Source of the DNA: Pirellula staleyi DSM 6068
GTDB taxonomy: Bacteria; Planctomycetota; Planctomycetia; Pirellulales; Pirellulaceae
Length of the DNA stretch: 48,812 nucleotides
Reading direction: 5' to 3'
Assembly (NCBI GenBank): GCA_945875845.1
Contig: CAMCMB010000054.1
Location: 1 to 48,812 of the forward strand
Position 1 is the first letter of the stretch. Each line of letters starts with the position of its first letter. A program made the translations under genes and the position numbers. The notes below the pieces were generated by a model. That model had not been told where the DNA came from, searched no databases, and saw only the letters and a program-made list of their open reading frames with translations. This document shows positions 15,120-25,400 of this stretch, piece after piece.

Positions 15120-18100
15120 CCGAAGAAACGATTTTCCAAGAAGCCTTGGCTCGATCTGCGGCAGAACGCGTCCGCTTCTTGGAACAAGCCTGCTTGGGGC
15201 AGCCGCAACTCAGAGCCGCCGTCGAAGCGCTCCTCGCCGCCCATGAGAAGCCTTCCAATTTGTTGGACGATCCGCCAGGCAACTTGGCCGCTACCTTGGA
15301 CTCTGAGCCAGTCGGAGCGGAGTCGGCCGTAACTGGCGCGCACACACCGAATGCACTCGGCTCTCAAGATTCCTTTGGGCCTGGAAGCTTGACCAGTGAC
15401 AATCGTCGCGATGCGCTGGCGGAGGTGGTCATCGGCGGCCGTTACACGCTAAAAGAGAAAATCGGCGAAGGGGGGATGGGCGAAGTTTGGGTGGCCAAGC
15501 AGACTGAACCGGTGAAGCGCAAAGTCGCGATCAAGCTCATCAAGACCGGCATGGATTCGCGGGCCGTGCTGCAACGGTTTGAGCAGGAACGGCAGGCGCT
15601 GGCGATGATGGATCATCCGCACATCGCGCGCGTCCTTGATGGCGGTATGACGCCCACGGGCCAGCCATTCTTCGTCATGGAGTTGGTGAACGGTCTGCCG
15701 TTAACGAAATTCTGCGACGAGCTGAGGCTCACACCCCAAGCGAGGCTCGAACTGTTCGTGCCGATTTGCCAGGCGGTGCAGCATGCCCACCAGAAGGGGA
15801 TCGTTCATCGCGATCTCAAGCCGGCCAACATCCTGGTCACGATGATCGACGGCAAGCCGGTCCCGAAGGTGATCGACTTTGGCGTGGCCAAAGCGACCTC
15901 GGGCAAACTCACGGAAGAGACGATGTCGACGGGCTTCGGTGCGGTAGTCGGCACGCTGGAATATATGTCGCCGGAGCAAGCCGGGTTCTCAGGGGGAGAC
16001 GTCGATACGCGGGCGGACATCTATTCGCTCGGAGTCATTCTATACGAACTGCTGACCGGCCTCCGGCCAATCGACGCCAAACGCCTGCGAAAGGCGGCGT
16101 TGAACGAGATGATCCGCATCATCCAGGAAGAAGAGCCGTCGAAGCCGAGCACTCGGCTCTCCACGGACGAATCGTTGCCGTCGCTAGCGGCAGTGCGGCA
16201 GACCGAGCCCAGGAAGCTGATGTCGCTGTTGCGGGGCGAGCTGGACTGGGTGGTGATGAAGTGCCTGGAAAAGCAGCGTGATCGGCGATACGAGACGGCC
16301 AATGCGCTCGCCCGGGATATCCAGCGTTACCTAGCAGATGAAGAAGTCGAAGCGCGTCCCCCGAGTGCCGGCTATCGTCTGCGAAAGTTCGTCCGGCGCA
16401 ACCGTGGGCAAGTGGCGGCTGTTGGGGCAGTGGCGGCCGCGCTGAGTATCGGGCTGGTCGCCTTCGCTTGGCAGGCCCAGGTCGCTCGCGGCCAGCGCGA
16501 TCGCGCAAACCAAGCCGTGCGGGAGGAGACCAAGCAGAAGAACGCAGCGGCCAAAGCGCGCGACGCGGAAGCCGAGGCGCGGCGACAGACCGAAGTGGCC
16601 TTGGCCGAATCCCTTACCAAGACCGCGCGAATGACCTACGATCGCGCCCAAGCGCTCTGTGATCAAGGACACGCCGATCTGGGGCTCTTGTGGATGGCCC
16701 GCAGCCTGGAAATGACACCGCCCCAAGCGCGCGACCTCGACCAAGCCATTCGCTTGAGCATCAACCTCTGGGCCGCGCAGCTGACCACGCTCCACCCGTC
16801 GCCCGACACATGGAAGAGGGAGAACATCCCACCAGTGGAAGATACCGCCATCAGTCCGGACGAAAGGTCTCTTTTTGTCGCCAGCCAAGATGGAATCGTT
16901 CGCATTGTCGACGCCACGACGGGGCAACTGCGCGGCACCCTCCCATTGGAAGATGAACTGCCTCAGCGCGAGTCCTTTGGGTGCCGCGTGGCAGTCACTT
17001 CCGATGGCCGATTCGTCGCCGCCACACGAGGCGACGGGAATGCCCGCATTTGGGACGTCGCGACGTCAAGTCTTGTCGGCGCGCCGTTGGCGCACGACGC
17101 GCCGGTTGTCGGCGTTGGTTTTGACCCAACAGGCAAGACCTTGGCGACGACTGCCGGAAAACAGCTTCGGTTCTGGGACACGCAGCGCGGTGCGCCAGCC
17201 GGCGAACCGTTGACACTCACCCAAAGCGCGCACGGACTGGAGTACGGCACAGACGGTCGACTGCTGGTCGTCTGGGGGCAATTTGATTTGCAGATATGGG
17301 AGGCCATATCCCGGACGCTTCTGCATACCATTAATGGCGTGGACTTCGAGATCTTTCATGTGGGGTTCAGCCCGGACAGTCGCCACATCCTTGTCAGTGG
17401 AAAGCCGCCGCAATCGGCGGTGGGAACGCGTGGGGCCACCATGGCTCAGTTTTGGGAGGTCGCAAGCGGGAAACCGGTCGGCGACCGCATGCGGTGGGAA
17501 TTTGGCGGTCCGATGGGAAATTACTTTCGATCCGCTTTTCGAGCGGACGGACAGGTCGCAGCCACGGGTGGACTTTTACGACTGTGGGAGGTTCCATCGG
17601 GCAGGCCGCTCGGCGCGCGGGGGCCCGACCGATACTTCACCTGGCCGCTGTTCAGTCGGGACGGACAGAGGCTACGCGATCAGTTGGAAGCCTGGCAATT
17701 GCTCGACGTCGCGCCCAATCTGCTACCCTCACAACGCATCACGACCGGAACCATTGCGGGATATTTGTGGGGGCTCGACATGAGCCCCGACGGGCAAACG
17801 GCCGTAAGTTCCCACGCACTCGGCGAAGTCAACCAGGAATGGTTTTGTCTCTACGACCTTCGGACGGGGCGGATCGTCGCCAAGCCCTTGGTGATGGAAT
17901 TGCCGCAGGGAATAACCAACAACTTGCTGCGACCAGCATATAGCCCCAATGGGCTCCGCTTGGCGGTCGCGGTGGGGACCAATGCCTGTCAAATTCTCGA
18001 CAGCTCCACGGCCGAGGCGCGAGTTCCTCGATTGAACATGGACGCGTCCGTTCGGGCACTCGCGTTTTCGCCCGACGGTCAACGGCTGGCCGGCGGCGAT

Positions 18101-18973
18101 CTCGGGGGCAATATTCGGATCTGGGACAGCCAGACCGGACAACTCATGGGCCAACCGTTGAAGCAAAACCATGCGATCAATGTACTGCATTTCAGCGCGG
18201 ATGGTCGCCGACTCCTCGCCGCTGGGGGCCTGCCGAATCGGCGTTTCGGAGAAGCGCGAGTCTGGGATGTCGCCACCTCGCAACCATCCAGCCCGGCGCT
18301 GGAAATCAACGGAGCGGTGCAAGACGCCGCGTTCAGCCCGGACGGCAAGACGTTTGTGACCGGCGCTTTCGAATTGGAACTTTGGCACGCCGAAAGCGCG
18401 CAGAAGCTGTGGACCGCGCCCGTATTCGAAGTGACGACCCAGCTCGCCTTCAGCCCCGACGGGCGACACGTGCTAGCCCGGCAACTCGGCGGTTCCTCGG
18501 CGCGACTCTATGACGCCGCCACCGGCGAGCCTACAAGTCCGCAATTCCGGCATCCGCAAGAGCTGAACCGGTCGACGTTCAGCCCCGACGGCCGACTGGT
18601 TCTGACAAGCTCCAACGACGGGTCAGCGCGTTTATGGGACGCAGCCACGGGACTGCCGCTGGGCCCCACTTGGGAGCTGCGGACATCGAATGCGTTCAAT
18701 AACGGGTTGGGGTGCTTCGCGCCCGACGGGCGCAGCATCTTGTTGCGCGACGGAGAAGTGTTGGAGCGTTGGGATATCCCCCCAGGGATCGAAGGAAGCG
18801 CCGAACGGATTCGGTTGGGGATTGAGGTCGCTACACGGAATGCGCTTGACAAGTTTGGCGGAGAGTACCCGCTATACCGTTCAATTTTGAATCATTGGGA
18901 GACCGATCCTTGGGAGCCTCTGAAAAAGAGGCTGGAAGATCTTGGCGGGCCACCGGGCTTGTTGCACCGATAG
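15116..18973 (+). CDS. Ser/Thr protein kinase with C-terminal WD40 propeller
   Basis: A 1285-residue protein. After an N-terminal helical region (residues 1-105) comes a complete Hanks-type kinase domain: the Gly-rich loop GEGGMGEVW, Lys in VAIKLIK, the catalytic loop HRDLKPANILV, DFG and SPEQ. A single membrane span lies near residues 432-455 (AVGAVAAALSIGLVAFAW), followed by a coiled, Ala/Arg/Glu-rich segment. From about residue 580 to the end there are repeated WD40-type blades (FSPDG...RLWDAATG). The kinase would be cytosolic and the propeller on the other side of the membrane. The gene is visibly richer in G+C than its neighbours, which hints at separate origin. The ATG overlaps the preceding stop. 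Confidence 0.93.
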   Translation: MTEETIFQEALARSAAERVRFLEQACLGQPQLRAAVEALLAAHEKPSNLLDDPPGNLAATLDSEPVGAESAVTGAHTPNALGSQDSFGPGSLTSDNRRDALAEVVIGGRYTLKEKIGEGGMGEVWVAKQTEPVKRKVAIKLIKTGMDSRAVLQRFEQERQALAMMDHPHIARVLDGGMTPTGQPFFVMELVNGLPLTKFCDELRLTPQARLELFVPICQAVQHAHQKGIVHRDLKPANILVTMIDGKPVPKVIDFGVAKATSGKLTEETMSTGFGAVVGTLEYMSPEQAGFSGGDVDTRADIYSLGVILYELLTGLRPIDAKRLRKAALNEMIRIIQEEEPSKPSTRLSTDESLPSLAAVRQTEPRKLMSLLRGELDWVVMKCLEKQRDRRYETANALARDIQRYLADEEVEARPPSAGYRLRKFVRRNRGQVAAVGAVAAALSIGLVAFAWQAQVARGQRDRANQAVREETKQKNAAAKARDAEAEARRQTEVALAESLTKTARMTYDRAQALCDQGHADLGLLWMARSLEMTPPQARDLDQAIRLSINLWAAQLTTLHPSPDTWKRENIPPVEDTAISPDERSLFVASQDGIVRIVDATTGQLRGTLPLEDELPQRESFGCRVAVTSDGRFVAATRGDGNARIWDVATSSLVGAPLAHDAPVVGVGFDPTGKTLATTAGKQLRFWDTQRGAPAGEPLTLTQSAHGLEYGTDGRLLVVWGQFDLQIWEAISRTLLHTINGVDFEIFHVGFSPDSRHILVSGKPPQSAVGTRGATMAQFWEVASGKPVGDRMRWEFGGPMGNYFRSAFRADGQVAATGGLLRLWEVPSGRPLGARGPDRYFTWPLFSRDGQRLRDQLEAWQLLDVAPNLLPSQRITTGTIAGYLWGLDMSPDGQTAVSSHALGEVNQEWFCLYDLRTGRIVAKPLVMELPQGITNNLLRPAYSPNGLRLAVAVGTNACQILDSSTAEARVPRLNMDASVRALAFSPDGQRLAGGDLGGNIRIWDSQTGQLMGQPLKQNHAINVLHFSADGRRLLAAGGLPNRRFGEARVWDVATSQPSSPALEINGAVQDAAFSPDGKTFVTGAFELELWHAESAQKLWTAPVFEVTTQLAFSPDGRHVLARQLGGSSARLYDAATGEPTSPQFRHPQELNRSTFSPDGRLVLTSSNDGSARLWDAATGLPLGPTWELRTSNAFNNGLGCFAPDGRSILLRDGEVLERWDIPPGIEGSAERIRLGIEVATRNALDKFGGEYPLYRSILNHWETDPWEPLKKRLEDLGGPPGLLHR

Positions 18974-19309
18974 GGCATCCACAAAATTTTGTTCGAATTG
19001 GGTTAACAACTGCATTTTCCGTTGGCAAAAGAGAGTCATTTTCAGAGGCTCCTTAAAGCGTCTCGTGGAGAAAAAAATCAGTTAGCCCGGAGGTCAAAGA
19101 GACAAGAGAGTCAGAGAGTTTGGTACTCGGTCAAGACCAGGCGTTGTAAAAACCTAGGATGACACCGAGGTGGCTCGTCGATGGTGGTCGCTTTGCCCGC
19201 AGTGCAAGACAAAAAGCGAAATCAATGGATAGAAGTATTGGGTTCCAGAGAACAGGGCGAAAGCGTCTGCGATCGTCCATTTCCTTCGATCCGAAAGACG
19301 AACGCACAG
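18974..19309. other. Intergenic stretch, nothing recognised
   Basis: This gap separates the kinase gene from the convergent TraB/GumN-like gene. Open frames here show no recognisable domain and mostly overlap the start of the next gene antisense. No stable terminator hairpin, RNA gene or member of the repeat families was identified. The abrupt change in base composition after about 18973 marks the end of the GC-rich kinase block. Confidence 0.5.
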
Positions 19310-20248
19310 CTATTGAAGTGGCCATGCGTCCAGCCATTCGAATTTGGTTTGCGACGTCTTGTAATCGCTCAGCAAGCGCTGATGCATATCTAGCAGATGC
19401 CCTGCGCCGTAAAAAATAGCAAGTCGCTTTTTACCAGCCTTTAGTTCTCGCTCCATGATTTGGAAGGCTTTGGTATTTCGTTCTGTCAGCAAAGTGCTCT
19501 TGCCATTTTTGTCGGCAAAACCAGCCATCTGTGCATCCATGGATTCGAATTGTTCGGCCATGACTCGCCGCAATTTGATCGTGTCTTTCGACATGAGCGC
19601 TGCCATCATTTCCGCTTGTTGCGTAGCTCCTTTTTTGCTGTTTTGGGCAACTAGCCCCGCACCCATCAACCGCGCGAACATACCCACGAATCCATCGCCT
19701 CGCTTTTTCATGTCTTCCCCAAACTCATCTGGGCTCATATCCGCGTGCACAAAATTGGCGGGCGAATAATCGACCTCATCCAGTTGGAATGACAGATTGA
19801 GAATATCCTTCATACCTGTTTGCATCATACCGATGGGGTTGACGCCGCCGCGTTCGGCCCGCTGGTTCGGTTTGTTCGCCGAGGGATCTGCGACAAGCTC
19901 GTACAGCATGACATCATAGCCCTTGAAGCGTTTGTTCAACTGGCTGTAGTAATCCTTGCTCCCAATATGGACAGCTCCAATCAAGTCGACGGCGGCTCCC
20001 TTGAATTCCCCTTCGGTGAACTCGTACCTCGCGATCGCGACTTGAAGCGATACTGGCTCGCCCTTGTCATTCTTCTTGATTCGCAAGAAAGAAGCATTGT
20101 CTTGATTGGCTGAACCCGAATCGGATGCGGAGGTCGCCTGTCCCTTTTTTGGCTGTTCCTGCGAGATGGCTCCCCCGATGAAAAGGCACTCGAAGGCCAT
20201 TCCACACAGGACTGCAAAGGCTGAGTATTTCGCTATTCTACCGAGCAT
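19310..20248 (-). CDS. TraB/GumN (Tiki-like) family exported protein
   Basis: A 312-residue protein with a signal peptide (residues 1-29, ending ...FIGGAISQ). AVDLIGAVHIGSKDYYSQLNKRF matches the family's first conserved segment with its Gly/His, followed by YDVMLYEL. ERNTKAF and LAIFYGAGHLLDMHQRL match the later Arg and GAGHL motifs that form the presumed metal-dependent hydrolase centre. Relatives include bacterial GumN/TraB proteins and the animal Wnt-inactivating Tiki proteases. An exported hydrolytic role is thus inferred, not shown. The ATG is preceded by an AAGGAAT ribosome binding site. It is divergent from the tetR-RND operon. Confidence 0.75.
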   Translation of the reverse strand: MLGRIAKYSAFAVLCGMAFECLFIGGAISQEQPKKGQATSASDSGSANQDNASFLRIKKNDKGEPVSLQVAIARYEFTEGEFKGAAVDLIGAVHIGSKDYYSQLNKRFKGYDVMLYELVADPSANKPNQRAERGGVNPIGMMQTGMKDILNLSFQLDEVDYSPANFVHADMSPDEFGEDMKKRGDGFVGMFARLMGAGLVAQNSKKGATQQAEMMAALMSKDTIKLRRVMAEQFESMDAQMAGFADKNGKSTLLTERNTKAFQIMERELKAGKKRLAIFYGAGHLLDMHQRLLSDYKTSQTKFEWLDAWPLQ

Positions 20249-20406
20249 ATGATTATTCCTTAAGATTCCGAGATTTTCCGAGATTGAGGATGGGTTCCGT
20301 CGTGAGCCAGTGTCGCAAGGCCCGCCGCTGCCCCGCGCTTCCTTTCGACTGCTTCATCAACTATAGCGGATGTTCCGGAATTGGGGAGGAAATGCCAATA
20401 ACCCGT

Positions 20407-20440
20407 TTGACAATTATGACGCCGCGTCAATAATTGACAT
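20407..20440 (+). promoter_or_regulatory. Promoter with internal palindrome, probable TetR operator
   Basis: A perfect -35 hexamer TTGACA (20407-20412) is followed after 16 bases by AATAAT (20429-20434). Between them is TGACGCCGCGTCA (20417-20429), extended by ATTA on the left and ATAAT on the right. A repressor bound to this palindrome would block the promoter. The likely transcript start is almost on the TetR ATG at 20442, so the message may be nearly leaderless. That the TetR protein binds here is inference from position. Confidence 0.5.
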
Positions 20441-20441
20441 C

Positions 20442-21179
20442 ATGGTTGAATTAACGCGGAAACAACGTGAAATCGAACATCGGACCTCGAAAATCTTGAA
20501 GGTCGCGCGTCCAATCTTAATAGCCGAGGGTTTTCAAGGCTTGAGCATGGATCGGGTGGCGTCCCAGATGGAGTATGCAAAGGGGACGATTTACAATCAT
20601 TTTCCCAACAAGGAAGAGATCGTTCTCGCTCTGGTTGCCCAGTCTATGGAGATTCGGAGAAGCTTGTTTGAGCAGTCGGGCATTATCCAAGGTCCGGCCC
20701 GGTTGAGGATGATGGCTCTCGGGGTTGCATGCGAGTTCTATACCCAACACTGCGCCGAGGATTTCGCGTTGGAACAGTGGGTGCGACAGCAAGGTGTTTG
20801 GGATAAATCCTCTGAAAAACGCCAGAATTTGATTCGGCAGTGCGAAGGGCAATGCATGGAATTCGTTGCAGGAATTGTTCGCGATGCGATTCTGCGTCGA
20901 GAACTCGTACTGCCCGATTCCTTAGGCGCTGAGGAGTTGGTCTTTGGGTTTTGGGCGATCAATTACGGTAGTCAAGTGCTTTCGCACACCAGTCCATCCC
21001 TCCCCTCATTGGGAATTGCCAATCCAGCAAACGCCATTCGTATTCATTGTTGTACTTTGCTCAATGGATTTCAGTGGGATCCCATTATGGACTACGCTCG
21101 ATCTAGCAAAGAGTCGGACGCCTTGATGGAAAAACTATTTCCCGTTTTTTGGACGATGAAAAACATGCAAACCCATTGA
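20442..21179 (+). CDS. TetR-family regulator of the RND operon
   Basis: A 245-residue regulator. The N-terminal helix-turn-helix is clear: ILKVARPILIAEGFQGLSM, then DRVASQMEYAKGTIYNHFPNKEEIV, the standard TetR recognition region. The C-terminal part is helical and cysteine-containing, as expected for a ligand pocket, without a recognisable ligand class. The ATG at 20442 was chosen because an upstream frame (from 20370) would place the promoter/operator inside the coding region. It leads an operon with an adaptor and an RND pump, so it probably represses them and itself. Confidence 0.88.
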   Translation: MVELTRKQREIEHRTSKILKVARPILIAEGFQGLSMDRVASQMEYAKGTIYNHFPNKEEIVLALVAQSMEIRRSLFEQSGIIQGPARLRMMALGVACEFYTQHCAEDFALEQWVRQQGVWDKSSEKRQNLIRQCEGQCMEFVAGIVRDAILRRELVLPDSLGAEELVFGFWAINYGSQVLSHTSPSLPSLGIANPANAIRIHCCTLLNGFQWDPIMDYARSSKESDALMEKLFPVFWTMKNMQTH

Positions 21180-21303
21180 ACCTCCCGAACAGTCGTCCCG
21201 CTCCGACAAAATGGGAACGAGACGCGATTGCGATTTTTTTGATGCATGCTAAATGACGGTGCGCCGATGGGTGGCGCTCCGACGGAAAAGGGGTTAGGAA
21301 ACA

Positions 21304-22464
21304 GTGAATTTCAAGAGACGTAAAATGGTTGGCATCATTGCCGCGATCGGGGTAACGTCCATCGGCGGGGCATTTGCTTATCGCAATCTCAGCTCAAAAG
21401 AATCGGTCGCACTTGCCACGCATTCCAAACCTGAAACAGCGTTCCCGTCCAAGCGAAACCCGAACGGATCCGAGTTGGTTGTGCGTGCCTACGTTGTCGA
21501 GGCGAATTCCCGTGCAAGTGGGGCAACGCACGTCTTCACCGGCACGTTGCAACCTCGCTATCTAGCTTCGGTGGGCTTTCGTGTGTCGGGCAAGATCTCC
21601 GAACGGAGCGTCGAGTTGGGACAACATGTTCGCAAGGGTCAGGTTCTTTTTCGCCTCAACCCTGACGATTCTGAGCTGCAGTTACGAGTCGCGGAGGCGG
21701 ATCAGGTTTCTGCATTATCGATGTTGAAGCAAGCGACGGCGGAAGAGGCTCGGCTTATTCAACTTCGTGCATCGGGGTCCGTCAGTCAATCGGATTACGA
21801 CCTTGCGTTATCGACTCGCGACGTCGCCATCGCACGCGTCGACGGGGCAGCCCGAAGATTGACGTTGGCCAAGAATCAGCGAACTTACTTCGATCTCGTT
21901 GCGGACTCCGATGGCCTCGTCACATCGATTCAAGCTGAGGCGGGTCAAGTCGTAGCTGTTGGTCAACCCGTACTTCAAATCATGCAGAACGATGAATTAG
22001 AAGTGGTCGTTAGCTTGCCCGAAGGTTTGGTGGGCGAAGTGCGAAAGCTGAGCGCAATCGCCACACTATGGTCCCGATCGGAATTGAAACTTCGCGCGGA
22101 GTTGCGAGAGCTTTCGCCGATGGCAGATTCCGCGTCACGCACCTATGACGCCAAATTCCGCTTGCTCGATCATGCGAATGATTTGGCGATCGGGATGACT
22201 GCTTCGATTCAATTAAGCGATCCGAAGGAGAGTGGCATCACTGTACCGCTGACTTCGATCTCCAGTCGAAATGATCAACCCATCGTTTGGCGTATCGAAC
22301 CGCACACCGGAAAAGTAGTAGCGATTTTCGTGGATGTGATTGAATATCGTTCGGACACAGCCATCATTCGCGGCGAACTCCAACAGGGCGATCGAATCGT
22401 GAGCGCGGGTGTTCAACGCATTGACGAAAATGTGAAAGTCCGAGTTTGGGATACGAGATTATGA
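21304..22464 (+). CDS. RND efflux periplasmic adaptor (HlyD/MFP family)
   Basis: A 386-residue membrane-fusion protein. It has an N-terminal anchor (MVGIIAAIGVTSIGGAFAY), a lipoyl-type half near FTGTLQPRYLASVGFRVSGKI...LGQHVRKGQVLFRL, a helical hairpin (residues about 125-180), and the second lipoyl half with LVTSIQAEAGQVVAVGQPVL. The beta-barrel and membrane-proximal parts follow. It links an inner-membrane pump to an outer-membrane channel. The start is GTG, with GGTTAGGAAACA just upstream; an ATG at 21325 is an alternative. Its TGA overlaps the ATG of the pump gene by 4 bases, which suggests coupled translation. Confidence 0.92.
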   Translation: MNFKRRKMVGIIAAIGVTSIGGAFAYRNLSSKESVALATHSKPETAFPSKRNPNGSELVVRAYVVEANSRASGATHVFTGTLQPRYLASVGFRVSGKISERSVELGQHVRKGQVLFRLNPDDSELQLRVAEADQVSALSMLKQATAEEARLIQLRASGSVSQSDYDLALSTRDVAIARVDGAARRLTLAKNQRTYFDLVADSDGLVTSIQAEAGQVVAVGQPVLQIMQNDELEVVVSLPEGLVGEVRKLSAIATLWSRSELKLRAELRELSPMADSASRTYDAKFRLLDHANDLAIGMTASIQLSDPKESGITVPLTSISSRNDQPIVWRIEPHTGKVVAIFVDVIEYRSDTAIIRGELQQGDRIVSAGVQRIDENVKVRVWDTRL

Positions 22465-25400
22465 TGGACGCTTCCCCGAAAGCAGCCGAAGGTGACCATT
22501 CTTGGAATCTATCGCGTTGGGCTGTGACTCATCCGGCTTTTGTTACATTTTTGATTCTTGCGTGTTCGGTTGCAGGCCTGCAGGCTTACTTTCAGATGGG
22601 ACGGGCCGAAGACCCTTCCTTTACGATCAAAACAGCCATCGTATCAGCGACTTGGCCCGGTGCGACATCCGAAGAGATGCAACAGCAAGTTGCCGAGGAC
22701 GTCGAAGACAAACTTCGGGAGACGCCCCACCTAGACTTTCTGCAAACCTACTGCTTACCTGATCGAATGCTGACGATCGTTCAGCTCAAAGATACGGCAC
22801 CGCGAAAAGAGGTCCCAAATATTTGGTATCAAGTTCGCAAGAAACTCGGTGACATTCAAAATCAGATGCCGCAAGGAGTTATCGGTCCTGCTGTCAATGA
22901 CGAATACGGGGACGTTTACTCTGCTTTGTATGCCTTCACAGGCGATGAGTATTCATCCGCTGAACTTAAGCGGATATGTGAAAAGGTTCGGAAGCAATTG
23001 TTGAGAATTGGAGATGTCGAAAAGATTGATATTATCGGCGAACAAGCCGAACGGATCTATGTCGAGTTTTCGCACAGCAAGTTATCAACGCTGGGTGTCA
23101 CGCCGCAACAGATTTTCGATAGTGTTCAACGTCAAAACGTGCTGATGCGATCCGGAAGTATCGACACCAAGACCGATCGGATTCATGTTCGCGTCTCAAG
23201 AGATTTTGATGGAATTGAGGAAATAAAAGCTGTCCCCGTCCAAGCCAACGGTCGCGTTTTTCGATTGAGCGATATTGCAGAAGTGAAACGCGGCTACGAA
23301 GACCCTCCTGTCTATCTTGTGCGTTTCAACGGCAAGCCTGCTGTGGCCTTGGGGGTGGTTATGTCCAAGGGGGGAAACGTAGTCAAACTCGGCGAGGCGC
23401 TCAACAAAGAGTTCGTCGCTATTCGTGAGCAGATGCCCCTTGGAGTAAGCATTGGTAATATCGCATTTCAACCACATGTTGTCGAAGAGTCGGTTGGCGA
23501 GTTCATCAAGTCTTTCGTGGAAGCGTTGATCATCGTTCTTGTGGTCAGCTTCTTGAGCTTAGGCTTTCGAACGGGCATTGTCGTGGCCTTGAGCGTACCC
23601 TTGGTCTTGTCTATCTCGTTGGTCGTCATGAATGCGATTGGGTTGAATTTGGATCGCATATCACTTGGAGCATTGATTTTGGCTCTTGGTTTGCTGGTGG
23701 ACGATGCGATCATTGCCGTCGAAATGATGTCTGTAAAAATGGAAGAAGGCTGGGGACGCGTCGATGCAGCCACGTTCGCGTGGACTTCGACAGCCTTTCC
23801 GATGTTATCTGGAACGCTGATTACGGTAGTTGGTTTTTTGCCGGTCGGATTTGCGCGATCTGCGGCGGGTGAGTACGCAGGTGGTATTTTTTGGGTGGTC
23901 GGTATTGCATTGATTGCATCGTGGTTCGTAGCCGTCGTTTTTACTCCCCACATCGGCGTTAAAATCTTACCCGACTTTCACAAGAAGCCGGGGGTAGAGC
24001 ACCACGTACCGTTCCAGTCTCCTTTTCATCGCACGCTTCGATCGATCATTCGCGTTTGTGTTCGGCGTCCGCTTTACGTTGTTTCAATCACATTTGCGAT
24101 GTTTGTTGCATCGGTGTTTGGCTTTACGCAATTGCAGCAACAGTTCTTTCCACTTTCGTCGCGAACGGAGTTGATGATTGACGTCCGCATGAACGAGGGA
24201 GCATCGGGCGAAGCGACGTATAGGATGGTCGAGAAAATCGAAGGGGTATTGCAGCCGCTGTTGGAACCGGCTGATGGAAAAGAGCAACCGAGTGTCGATC
24301 GCTTTACGAGTTATGTTGGCGCGGGAGCAGCAAGGTTTTTTTTGGCTCTCAATCCGGACTTGCCAAATCCGAGTTTTGGAAAAATCATCATTCAAACAAC
24401 GAGCATTCCTGCTCGCGAAACACTGCGAGCGGAACTCAACAGGCGTTTTGAGCAAGAGGAGTGTTTTTCGGACGCTTCTTTGCGAGTGATGCGTTTGGAA
24501 TTCGGTCCCCCCGTTGGCTTCCCGGTCCAGTTTCGAGTGATCGGACCGGATCCAAAAACCGTTCGTTCGATCGCGAATGACGTTCGAGAAGTCATGCGAA
24601 CCGAGCCGACCGCATTGGATGTCAATCTCGAATGGGACGAACCTTCGAAATCGATTCACGTCGACATCGATCAAGACAGGGCGCGTCTCATGGGATTGGC
24701 CCCCCAGGAGATTGAGCTAGGTCTGCAAACCCTGTTGAGTGGCACCCCTATTTCCCAATATCGCGAGGAGTCGGAAACGATTCAGGTGGTCGCGCGAGCC
24801 ATTGAATCGGAACGTCTCAATCTGACTCAGTTCGCGGACATGACTCTGTTTACGCAAAACGGGAAAGCGGTGCCGTTAAGTCAAATCGGAAACATCCGGC
24901 CGGGATTGGAGGAGCCAATCGTTTGGCGTCGCAACCAAGAGCGATCGCTATCGGTGCGATGCGATGTTGCGGATGGCTTTCAAGCACCTGACATCAGCGG
25001 CAAAATAGCAAAGAAGCTTACGGCGTTGAAAGCCGGTCTGCCTGTCGGTTACCGCATTGAAGCAGGAGGGGCAATCGAGGAAAGCAACAAAGCCAACAAG
25101 GCCTTGTTTGCAATGTTTCCCATCATGATTTTGTTGATGCTAACGTTGTTGATGTCTCAGGTTCACAGTTTCAAAAAAATGATTTTGATCTTTGGTATTG
25201 CCCCGCTTGGCCTGATAGGTGCGGTTGCCTTTCTGTTGCTGTTCGGTGCACCGTTTGGGTTTGTGGCGCTGCTGGGGGTGATTGCGTTGGCGGGGATGGA
25301 CATGCGAAACTCCGTGATCTTGGTCGATCAAATCGAGCAGGATATCGCCCAGGGGCTGAGCGAGTGGGATGCGGTGGTCGAGTCTTCGGTGCGGCGAGCG

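Noticed and set aside
16331-16927. Several long antisense and alternate frames inside the kinase-WD40 gene
   Set aside because: High G+C reduces stop codons; these frames show no conserved motifs.
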